A DNA stretch of 64,000 nt from Azadirachta indica. Taxonomy: Eukaryota > Streptophyta > Magnoliopsida > Sapindales > Meliaceae. The notes under the pieces are model-generated. The model was not told the DNA's origin. It did no database searches and saw nothing but the letters and a program-made list of their open reading frames with translations. Within the stretch, counting starts at the first letter, position 1. Every line of letters begins with the position of its first letter. The stretch lies in assembly GCA_022749755.1 (NCBI GenBank), contig CM040442.1:2630663-2694662 (forward strand). Reading direction: 5' to 3'. A program made the translations under genes and the position numbers. This document shows, in pieces, positions 1 through 12,794 of the stretch.

Positions 1-2220
1 TGATATAATAAGATATCCGATGAAAATGATTAATAGTATTTCGGTCCTTAAAAGTTATAATAATTAATAAATAAATATAGATTTTTTTTTCTATCAAATA
101 AGTCGTTCAAATGAATAAGTTTATTGAAATAACTAAAATATTATTTCATGTTAAGTTATATATACTTCTATTTTGGTAGATGAACTTCAATATAATCAGG
201 ATAATTAGGTTATTCTTGCGTGGATTATGGACTTTTCTGATATAAAACGATAAACTATGTTATCATTTTTGAAAACAGAAAATAACTGGAGTTGATTGTT
301 ATTATTCAATACAAATCTGAAAGCTCATTCGTATCACGCGCCGAGTTAACGAGTTAGTAATATTAGTCGCCCAGGCCATAATTTCCCAAAAAACGTTAGA
401 TCGTATCCGTACGCAATAATATCGCCGACTAGGAAAGAGAGCGGAGCGGGTGTTAAACGTCGAACATGTTGGATGGTCGGAGGCCAAAAGCTAAATATTC
501 AAGCCTGCGGGTCCCACATGTGGTCCTCGGAAGAAAGCGATTGCCACGTGTCCACCATCCCTAGAAGGAAGGCTGAAGGTTTCGTCTCCGAGTGTCCAAA
601 CCCAGACCACTGGCCGACCAGACCAGACCTCCGGGTCAGCTGTTCGAGGCCTGGCCTAAGGCGAAGTAACTAACCACGCGGTCTGGTTAGGTTGGACCTA
701 AACTAACCACGGTTTGTGGTTAAGGGTTAAGGTTTGTTTGTCTCCTCTTGTCATCATGATTGAAGTCACAATGCATATATAGTAAAATTGCATTATGCTT
801 TTGGGACAAGAATGATTGTAGCGTTTACTAGGAAAGTGTGTACTTTTTTATTTAATGACCTTACTTTCTACATGTCGACATTTTAGTCCATCTCAAGTTT
901 ACCACAACTTTTTCCTTTTAATTTTACATCATAATTAATAATTAATAATTAATATATGCACTCATAATTTATGTAAAAGTAAAAATAATAATTACGGCGA
1001 CTCATAAATATTATAGCTATGAATGATTTTTGTGGTGTTGACCGAGAAAAACATATTATTGTTAGGTAGGCTAGATGTTGTAACATATTTTCACCGACCA
1101 AATTTGATTACCATAAATCTTTGAATTGTAGCCCTATCAAATAAAAACAAAATGGCAAACGTTCCCTATCTCAGACAACAAAAGCATGTTGCCCATTTGA
1201 AAATAGTTCATTTTAATAGAAATTTGCTTCCTCCATCGTAATTCAGACACGAAACATCATTTTCATAGCATATTATTATTTGTAACTATTCGACAATGTG
1301 ATCGTTACATGTGAGAAAATATAGTGTTTTGCCCGTGGTTTCTATTTTGAAAAATGTTGCTAAAATTGATAATTACACAACAACAACAACAACAACGCGT
1401 GTACATATGTTAAGGAATTTGTTTTTCTAATTAATCAACATCAATGTTATGAAAATAGCACATTTCAAATTTCGTAGATTTACTTTCCACACGTGGGGGG
1501 TGTGAGAGATGTGTCTAAAAATAAGTTTGACAATTAATTGAAAGTAAGTAAATAATAATAATAATATTAAAAAAATGATTGTTAGCTAATTTGGTTCAAT
1601 CAATGTTGCTATCTTTTTAGTGTTGTTAATAATAATAAACCCACTTGATTATATTATATTCTAGTGTATCATTCATTTCAAGCGGCAAAGATTTTTAAAA
1701 TCAATTTAGTTGATTTAAAAAAAAAAGACTAAATTTTTATTTTTTATTTTTTTTTTATCATTAAAGAACAATTCCAATGTGAATAGAAAGTTCAAATATT
1801 AAATAATTATAACATTTAAATATGAAATATGTTTAACAAAATTAATTCAAATAAATTAATTGAAATAAAGACATTACATTTAAACATAAAACCATAGCTA
1901 TGCTATTACGTTAGAAAAATTCTTCAATAAAAAAAATTTAAGATATTATTAATGATCAATATAGAAGTATTAAGCGGAGTCTTATGAAATTAATATGATG
2001 GAAAAATAAAAAGAAAATAATAAATAATAATAAAAAATGAGTCATTAAGGTGAACACGCAAGGACAAAATGGTCATAAAAGTTCGGTTTGTTTGGTGAGC
2101 CACAAAAAGAATAATATTGCACGTATTATACGAATCCGTGAATGAATGAGTTCCCGTAAATTTTTGGCGATTCCTTTCTAATTTTTTTTCCCGATTTATT
2201 GAAGTAAGTTGACTAGAGTA
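1..2220. other. AT-rich intergenic region
   Basis: No gene is supported here. The sequence is AT-rich with frequent stops in all frames, apart from the GC-rich block at 300-730 described separately. A short CAA trinucleotide run lies at 1378-1396. The ORFs of 60-70 codons inside the GC-rich block resemble no protein family I recognise. Confidence 0.6.
300..730. promoter_or_regulatory. GC-rich block with G-box/ABRE, promoter-like or transposon-derived
   Basis: This block is far richer in G, C and CpG than the flanking DNA. It holds a CACGTG G-box at 545-550 in the context GCCACGTGTCC, the core of ABA-response elements bound by bZIP factors (known biology). The direct observation is the composition break and the G-box. 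A promoter of a gene lying left of the window is one reading; a transposon remnant is another. Neither can be decided here. Confidence 0.3.
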
Positions 2221-2229
2221 CGAACAAGA

Positions 2230-2640
2230 CTATAAAATTTATAATACAACGCACCAAACAAAAGCAGTAGTAAGCCAGTAACTATGCAAAAGAGTACTTC
2301 CTTTAAGCTACTACAATCAGTGTCAGAGACTCTGTCGAGTCAACCGAATCCCTAGAAGATGAGACAATCGAACGGCTGGAAATTAGTGCGTACAGCTGTT
2401 ATGATGGGCGAGTGTCTTCAAGATTCTGGCTACTTTTGTGTCAGGAAGAGAGAGAAAGAGCAGACAAGATCATGGGATCTGCATGTTTTTACTGCACAAA
2501 GCCCTGCACTTCTGGATCGCGCAAAATCGTTTACTTTAGAAAAATTCATTTAGATCCCTATATTTTGTCAAAATTACAAAATCAGATATTCTTTTTAAAT
2601 ACCATCTTATATACAGCTCTAGAGTATATTACTTGAATTC
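2230..2640 (+). other. Possible small transcription unit, no recognised product
   Basis: A TATA-like CTATAAAATT lies near 2230. It is followed by a less AT-rich stretch with two successive short ORFs: one of 23 codons starting near 2284, and one of 64 codons at 2359-2553. An overlapping frame at 2412-2636 is also open for 74 codons. None resembles a known family and there is no clear splice pattern. It may be a gene relic or a noncoding transcript. Confidence 0.2.
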
Positions 2641-4474
2641 ATGCAACTAATAACAAACCTACAACTAATCCAACGTTATAATGAAGAATCATGTTAAATA
2701 ATTTAAATATTATATTTGAAATAAAATTTACACACAAAAAATATATATATTTAAATACAAGATTTGATGTAAAGAAAAATTATAAATTAATTAATGAACT
2801 TTTATCGGGAATATGAAATTTTAGTCAAATATAACTGTAAATGTAAGAAGAAATGATAATAAAACTTTTAAAAGCATGATTTTGTAAAAATGGAAGGACT
2901 CAAATATTAATATTCGAAAAACGACAGCAAAGAAAGTCCAATACATCAATCCATCATTTTCTTGATCACAAAGAAAGCAACTCATGTTTTTTAAAATTAG
3001 TTGAGGGCTCCCTCAACTTCAAACTCAAATCCAAAGCGTGTCTCTTATCTAAATAATTAGCTTAAATCAAATTCATGATTTAAGTTACCTTTACGTATAG
3101 GTATCACTAATATACTCAACATACGTATTTATATAATATTATCATAAACTGTCTTTTTATTAATGGTTTAAATTTAATTTTATTATACATATTTTTTTTT
3201 TCAAGTAATCTCGGAAAGAATATAACGAGTTTTAGTCTTCTAGATGAACTATAAAATATAGGATAGAAAATATATAATAAAATGAAGTATAGTGTGATTG
3301 ATTAAATTAAGAAAAATAATTTTGATAACTCGTGTGATTAATTAAAAACGTATTTAAGCATTGACTTAGTGTCTTCACCTCAATTTTTTATTTTATTTCA
3401 TTTTATTTTAAAAGAGGTTGTTGCTAATTAATGTCAAATTAAATAAGATTTACCTACTTTATCCAAAATGTTGAAGAAACTCTTTCAAAGTTTGACTAAC
3501 ATATAGATCCGAAGAACCCATCACCTAAAAATTCTCGGAAAAAAAAAATTCTTAAAATTATTTAAAATTAAGTCCCTTTTAGGATTCTACAAAATTTGTA
3601 AAAAATCCAAGCAAGAAAAAAGTCACTATTAAATAAGTAAATAGTTATATGTATTAAGTAAATACATGAATGCCATGAATGTAGGACTCTCTAAAGTATT
3701 AGATTAACCGTCCTAATAAATTTATACTATAAAATCACAATATATATATATATATATTAAAATCTTATTAAATAAACAAAGGAACGACATGAATGTAACT
3801 GTAAAATGAGAAAGAAATGTTTTGGTTTTTTATGCTAATAAAAGGTTAAAGTAGTGTCGTTTGAGAAGTTGAACAAAATTACCATTAATTAACAAGGACA
3901 AATGAAACAATAGTTAATCAAGCGAATTAATTATAACCAAATTAGCAGTTTTCTGCATGCATCATCCATCATCATCATCATCATCTTGAAATCTTGTCAC
4001 TTTCCATCTCCTCTCTCTCTCTCTCTCTCTCTAGCGCAGAACTCTAATAAAGAGAGGATGTTTGGGGCAATGTGCTAATAAGGTTAGCAAGCAAGCTGGC
4101 TTGTTTCTCTGTCTTGGTATGCAAATAAACAATAATATTTTCATAAGAACAAGAACCTTTTTTTTCATTTTCTGTATAGAAAATAAAGAAAGTGAGAGAG
4201 AAAAGAGGTCAGCAACAGCAGCACGCTTTGCTTCCTGAACTAAACAACCTAACGTTGTTGTAATTTAGACACACTTCTCTGGTTGCGTGTGTTATGCTGC
4301 TGCCTTTGCTTTGCTTACTACTTCCTGTTTTCCTGTTTTTGGATTCTTGAGTTTGTGAAGGGAATCTAATCTCTCTCTCTCTCTCTCTCTTGTGTTTCAT
4401 TTTTTATCCTTTCTCTTTTTTATTTGCCTTTTCTAAATCTATAACCGCAAACTCTTTTATTATCTAGTCTCCTC
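2641..4474. other. AT-rich intergenic region with CT microsatellite
   Basis: No gene is seen. The stretch is AT-rich and contains a CT dinucleotide run at about 4011-4032 and a short TA run near 3742-3757. The end of this segment is probably the promoter of the Aux/IAA gene that follows. Confidence 0.55.
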
Positions 4475-5118
4475 ACATATATAACTAGTCTCTAAAGCAA
4501 AGAATCCCACTAGGTGTGCAGAGCAACCCAAAAAAAAAAAAAAAGGAAAAAGAAAACCTTTTGTAGTATAGATAGATAACAAGCTTGCTTTCTAGCCACC
4601 CTCATTATTATTGTAGTTTCAGCTTCTCCCTCTGTCTTTGCTTTCATTGATTTGTTAAATTTTGTTTTTGGGGTTTTCTTTCTTTTCTCTTTTGTGGGGT
4701 TGGTTTCCGCTTTCAAAGTGTGGTGGTGTTATTATAGTATGTTGTTGGGTGGAAAGGCTTTTATGGGTTGAGGTTTTGAGAGTTTTATACAGTTTGAATT
4801 TTGGGTTCTTGCTGAAGATCTTGAGTGATCTCACACTTTTTCCTGTCCGGTTCTCGTTTGAGGATTCAAAAACTTGTTTTTTATGATTTCAGGATGTGGG
4901 TCTTCTTGTTTCTGAGCTCAGGTTAAGCATTTGTAAGGTATATATGCGTGTATGCATGTTTCAAAGTTGAGTTCATTTGTAGCTAGTTGTTTTGATGTTT
5001 AAGCTTCTAACTTTTGGTTGTTTTCTATGTTTGCCAGGTTCTTGAGAAATATTTGGTCTTGAAAGCACAAGAAAAGCTTGATCTTTTATCTGTCTTATTA
5101 TCTTCTGAGACTGTTTCT
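4475..5118 (+). promoter_or_regulatory. Putative TATA and 5' leader of the Aux/IAA gene, with uORFs and a leader intron
   Basis: CATATATAAC at about 4475-4484 could serve as the TATA box. Between it and the start codon at 5119 lies a leader with a 74-codon upstream ORF (4662-4886) and a second very short one starting at 4883. A plausible leader intron runs from the GT at 4938 to the AG at 5037 (TTGCCAG acceptor). The CT run at 4369-4391 sits just upstream of the TATA candidate. Leader limits are inferred, because no transcript evidence is available. Confidence 0.4.
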
Positions 5119-7392
5119 ATGGACGGTTGTTCAAAAAATGGCGAGGCTTGTCCTCAACTCCTGGATTTGATCCCTAAAGAAAGAGAATGGCTTAAAATGA
5201 GAGATGGAGAAGGATCTTCAGAGGAGAAGAAGCTTGAGCTTAGGCTTGGTCCACCTGGTGGCGAAGATATATGGTCTCTGAAAGATTCCACTAAGAACAA
5301 CAATAGGGAAAGAGAGGATCAATCTCTTCTTTCTCTTAACTACTTCTCTTCTTCCATGAGCAACCACCAGAACAACAATGGTTTTTCATTTCTTCATCAT
5401 CAGTTTTCATCAACAAAAACAACAGTTACCCCACAAAACTTGCCTGTTATGGCTAAGGAATCCTCGCAGCCCTGTTGCAATAAAGTTGTAGACTTGCAGT
5501 CTGCTGCTGAAAAGAAAGCATTTTCATCACCATCTCCTGCAAAAAATACAGCTGTTCCCAACAGCTCTCAGAAAAGGTATTTCAGCTTTTCACCCTTCTC
5601 CCTCCCTCCCTCCCTCTCTCTCTCTCTCTCTCTCTTGCAATTTTTAATCTTTTTTCTTTGACAGGATATTCACTCGGAGAGTCACATTACCATACGTTTG
5701 TTTAAGTGGTCCATGCATTTTTGTTTCAGTTCTTCTGTATTTTTTCACTTGTTATGTCTTTTCAGTGCAAGTTTTGTACATTTTTTATCTTGTTTTTGAA
5801 ATGTCACCATTAATTGCTGCTATTTTCTGGTTGATCATGATGGCTGATATCTTGTTTTAATGCTTTAGTTTATCTCCCACCCTTTTTTGTGTAAAGTCTT
5901 GGTCTTTTCAGTTATTTTACATCTTAATATTCACTTCTATCATAATCTAAACCGTATCTCTTATATTATCTGCTATTTATTATTCCCTTCTTTTGTATAA
6001 TCTATTTATTATTCTCTACTTGTACTATTTTTTATTTTTCTAATATCTGGTGCCTAATTCTTTCCTTCATTGCTCTCTCAAACACAGAACTGCTCCTGCT
6101 CCAGTGGTGGGTTGGCCTCCAATTCGTTCGTTCAGGAAGAATCTTGCAAGCACAAGTGCTTCCAAACCTGCTTCTGAGTCTCCAAATGATGTCCCTAACA
6201 AGCCAATTGATGAGAAAACAGCTAAGCCTAGCAGGAAAACTCTGTTTGTGAAAATAAACATGGATGGTATCCCTATTGGAAGGAAAGTTGACCTTAATGC
6301 TTATGACAGCTATGAAAAACTCTCAACTGCTGTCGATGAACTCTTCAGAGGCCTCCTTGCAGGTTATTTACACAACCTTTTTTTTTTTAACTAATGGAAC
6401 CCATATGGCCAATTTTGGTGTTCAATTTTGTATTCTTGTGGTCAGATTTTGTTGTCCAATTCAATTTCACTTCATATAATTGTGTGTAAGAGCAATAATG
6501 TGCACAAGATGTAGATTATTTATGATTTTGATAGTTTTGTTTAATTAATAGGTTTACTGTATTAATAATTCATCAAATAGGATATATGTCATCAGTACAC
6601 AGCATGAATGTGATAGCCTTGCCTAATAATCAATAATTTATTAATGGCATATGAATTTTTAATTTGTCTAGCCATCAATGGTCAATAACTCTTAACTCTT
6701 AAGGCTGATCTTTAATTCAAGTTTTGGACTATTAGTTTGTTGTTTAGCATATTTTAGTTTTTGATGATATGCTAGTGGCTTTGTACAGAGATGTGATGAT
6801 AATCTCATTTTGTTTGTCTTCGTTCAGCTCAAAGAGATTCCTGTGCTGGAGGAATAGTGAACAAGCAAGAGGAAGAGAAAGCGATTACTGGTGTTTTGGG
6901 TGGAAGTGGGGAATATACCCTTGTTTATGAGGATAATGAAGGAGACAGGATGCTTGTTGGGGATGTCCCATGGCAGTAAGCATCGCTTTCTCTGTGGATC
7001 TGATGCATTTTTTACATTATTCTATCTCTTATTATATTCCCACTCGTGATGATTTAGCCTTTAACACAACACTAATTTTGTTTTTCAGTTTGTCCGGCAA
7101 AAACAGCATTAGATTCCATATCTATTTACAATGATTCCCTCTTTTTACACACTTATTTTGTTAGCACTTCACTGGCGCTTTGCGCTTATGTTTTCAATAT
7201 GGATTTTGCAGCATGTTTGTATCAACAGTGAAGAGGTTACGTGTGTTGAAGAGCTCTGAAGTTTCTGCATTAAGCCGTGAGTAGTGTAGTTAATAATTTA
7301 TTCATTAAGATTCTAAGTTGTATCTCTATTTTTGAACCTATATCTGTATTTTTGCAGTTGGAAGCAGCAAGCAGGACAAGATAATGGCTTGA
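5119..7392 (+). CDS. IAA26: Aux/IAA transcriptional repressor, IAA26-like
   Basis: Five exons (5119-5576, 6088-6362, 6828-6975, 7212-7276, 7358-7392) join in frame to a 326-residue nuclear auxin-signalling repressor. All four family domains are visible. Domain I contains the EAR motif LELRL at 39-43, which in this family recruits TOPLESS co-repressors; a second EAR-like LLDLIP lies at 14-19. Domain II is the degron VVGWPPIRSF at 159-168, which TIR1/AFB receptors bind with auxin before proteasomal destruction. Domains III/IV form the PB1 fold: KINMDG near 208-213, and the acidic motif EDNEGD at 279-284 followed by GDVPW at 289-293. The start MDGCSKNG matches the MEGC-type start of Arabidopsis IAA26; the upstream ATG at 5014 falls inside the proposed leader intron. 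All splice sites are GT/AG. Intron 1 holds a TC run at about 5610-5635. The gene is intact, with no broken residues. IAA18 is the nearest alternative. Confidence 0.93.
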
Positions 7393-10300
7393 TGACTGTG
7401 CGTTGAGATGAAGAAGAATGAGAGTTTTTTGTGTGAGGGTTGTCCAGTAGAGTTTGAAGAGGAGACTGAAGATTTGTGTTTTGTCATTTTGACTTTTTTT
7501 TGTTTTTCTCTCTCTTAATTTGTATGAACTTGTTGCACTCACAGTAAATATAATATGTAGCAGCGTATCTGATCTTAATGTGTAATCCTGTAATGTTTAA
7601 CCTCATCCCTTGATTTCATATTTGTAACTTGGGACAAAGCTTAATGCCAAGTATTTTGTTCTTTGTGTATGACTCCTGTGTGTGTGCTTTCCTACCTTGA
7701 AACTGAAGATACAGCCTCTAAACAAGTTGCAATTATCACGTAAGTGATCAAACGTTTGTTTGAGATTCAAGTGCTACGATTTTTATTAGTGTGGTAAAAT
7801 GGATTCACTAACTATTAAACAAGTTTTTACATGTGCTATTTTGAATATGAACTGTGTATTAATTCATGAAGGATAATGGGCTGTAAAGTTTTCGGTCTTT
7901 TTCTTTATTAGATTCCACGAAAACCACTGCTGTTAAGTACGCTATTCAAAAAGCATTCTTTGGGCTTTGGGTGGGGAGAAAGAAAAAAGTTATGCCCTGT
8001 CTGTTCAATGGGTTAGACCAAAACATCCCCCTCAACAGTCTCCCGATGTCAAATGTACCTCTAACTATACATCACCGCTATTTCATTGAATTTGCACCGT
8101 TGATCGATAAATATTTGATATATCATCTGGGGTTACAGCTATGAATAAGAGATTTCCTATAAGAATTTAGGAGCTTAGGTTTGTGTGGTGTGGATTTGTT
8201 TGGAGAATGGGGTGCATGATAGCGAAGAGTAGTGGAAAAAGTGGGTAAAAGTTGAAAGGGAGTAGGGGGAGAATTGAAGGGTCATTATCAATGGAGAGCT
8301 GCCTAACTTCTGGACGAAAACTAAGACTGAAGACTGACTGACTGACTGTCTGACTGTGTAGTGTAGCCAAGGGGGGATTCATCTTTCTTCTATGCCTTTC
8401 TGCTTTTTCATCTCTTTCTGATCGTGATTCATAAACCCTTTTTCATTCTAAATTATTTATGAGTTTTTGTATAACATCACTCCTTTAGTCTTGTAGGCAA
8501 CATCAACATGTTAAGAACTTTTATATTAAAGTGTAAGTGGTCCAAAACTGCTAAAAATTGTTAGGTTTATATTAAGAGAGAATCTTATTTTTAAGAAATT
8601 ATAATATACTTTCAAATTTTTATTTATAATTGTTATTGAAATAAAATTAGCCATCTCATGTTACAAAAGTTACCTATAATTTGTCATTCGATACAAATTT
8701 GATAATTCAAAATTGTCTAAGTATATGGTAGTTACATATGGTTGATTTGTAAATATTGCTTTTTAACTCAATTTTGAAATTTAACATTTAAAATTTTTGA
8801 TGAATATTTTCTAACAGATTTAACACTAACTTCTTGTGAACATATATATTTGGTGATTTCAATCTTTTCTTTTTCCCTTTTGATGATGTATTAATTCTTG
8901 TAGAACAAAAAGATACATTTTAAATGTGAATGTTGATAAAAAATTACTTTAGATCAACTTTACCCAATATCTTAAAAATTCATCAAAACCACCATTACTA
9001 TAAATATAATCATTCATAAAAAACAGTTCTTTTAAACAAAAATTACAGAAATATAAATCAAACTTCTTTCCAATCCTCAGCAAGATTATATACATATAAC
9101 TAAACAATTTCAAGTATTCTTGGATATATATATGTTAGCATACAGGCTTCATATCTTCTCGATAAACATCAAAATCTGAAAACACTTTCAAAAAATATGA
9201 AAAACAGAAAACAGAAAGTAGAAAATGAATTGCCTCCAAAACCAAAAATATATAAATCTGTCATCAATTCTTTGTACAAATTCACCACAAATTAACCAAA
9301 AATTAAAAAAAAAAAAAACTTATATAAGTACAAGAGTATATATAATACGCATATGTATAATTTAATGCTCGTGTTAAATTAATTTATTACCTGCCTGGCT
9401 AAATCCTGCATGCCGTACATTCCGAGTAATACAAAAATACAGGGTAAACAAAATCAATACGTAGGTATCAATCAGTGTATACTCTGCCCAACACTGCGGT
9501 GGCACCGCCGAAATCGGCGGAGTTTTGGGTTGGAAAACGCCGCATGAACAGCCATTGAAATAAAGAGAGCTTGTTTTACATATAGATAACAGATATAAAT
9601 ATATGAGTGTATAAGTTACTACTGTGTTGAGCTTCCTACTAGTAGTACATACATTATGGAGCATCATAATAAGGCAACTTGAGTGGGATTGGTTTGTTTT
9701 TGCAAGTGGGTTTTTGTTTTTGCTGCAATTTCAATAATGCCATTTTGGTGCCTCTGCTTTTTTTTTTTTTTTTTTTTTTTTTTGTCTTCTATTTTGCATT
9801 GTTTAGTTGATTTTCCGAGTGAGTATTTGAATTTTTTTCTTTAATTATATATATATATATATATATGAATTTTCCCATATTTAAATGTAACTTTTAGATA
9901 TATGAGGGGTATTTTTTTAAAGTTGATTATTATATATAATTTTTAAAATACATACCCTATATATCTCCAACTACTGTCAGTGGAGGTAGACAGGGGAAAC
10001 TTTTTCACAAAATTTCAACTGGGATTTCATTCTCCTTTGAAAGAACATGCATTGTGGCCACCCCCCACTTGTATTTGTAATTCTAATCGTAATGGGAAGC
10101 TCTCTTTCTGTCAAAATAACAATCAATGTCTCTAAGCCTTAAGCTCAATTCCTTTCTATATATTCCTTTTATATAGAATACGCGTTTTGAGTTGTAGAGT
10201 TTGAAAATAAAATCCTAACGAATTAAGCTCAAAAAATATATGATTTCGAGGTTGCTTTTGTGGTCTTTGTAGACAGGCCAAAGTCAAGTCATTTACATTG

Positions 10301-10843
10301 ACCAAGTCTTGCACCATGTAGATTTATGCAATATATTTTCTCACTATTGTCAAAGCTTAATGCTGAAGAGATTATTTCCTCCATGAAGGTTATCGTCTAT
10401 AAGTTCGTCCAATGTTGATACTATTTTTCATAAAAGTGCTTTTAGAGGTTCACTTTGCATTGATGTATTCAACATAAAATGAACAAAAGAGAGCATGCAT
10501 TCCACAACTTGGAAGACATCTAAAGTTATTATGTACGAAAACAAAACTTAAAAGTCTTCGATTTTATTGATTTCAACTTATGAATACGAGCATGAAAGCA
10601 GAATTGCAGGCCAAAGCAGAAAAACATGGCTGTCTTCAGGTCCTGCTGGTTTCAAAGGTTTAATCCACCTGTGTATCATATAATTCTGGAAAGCTATAAT
10701 TTAAAAATTCATAGCATCCAATCGCCTAAAATAGAACAATTTTGAAGATCAAAGCATAAAAAATGAGAAACAAGGTCAAAATGATTAGAAGAGATGGAAA
10801 CTTTCAACAAAGTGGCAGAAATGTTTGGCCACTTTCAGGACTA
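7393..10843. other. Convergent intergenic region between IAA26 and hexokinase
   Basis: The first 200-300 bases are probably the 3' UTR of IAA26. The rest shows no supported gene. It contains a CTGA-type short repeat near 8334-8356, a poly-T run at about 9758-9783 and a TA run at about 9847-9866. A small GC-rich patch at 9470-9560 has a perfect hairpin, CCGCCG/CGGCGG at 9505-9520, and a 27-codon minus-strand ORF at 9472-9555 of no recognised family. Confidence 0.55.
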
Positions 10844-12670
<1,827 letters not shown>

Positions 12671-12694
12671 CTAGTATTGAGATTGCAGATTGAG

Positions 12695-12794
12695 NNNNNN
12701 NNNNNNNNNNNNNNNNNNNNNNNNNNNNNNNNNNNNNNNNNNNNNNNNNNNNNNNNNNNNNNNNNNNNNNNNNNNNNNNNNNNNNNNNNNNNNN
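12695..12794. other. Assembly gap of exactly 100 N
   Basis: A run of 100 N separates the hexokinase fragment from the tandem array. A round 100 is a common placeholder for a gap of unknown length, so the distance and even the adjacency of the two sides are not established. Confidence 0.98.

Noticed and set aside
9395..9420. TGCCTGGCTAAATCCTGCAT resembling miR160
   Set aside because: Only the first nine bases match. Aligning the rest needs a four-base insertion, and no complementary arm forms a hairpin nearby.
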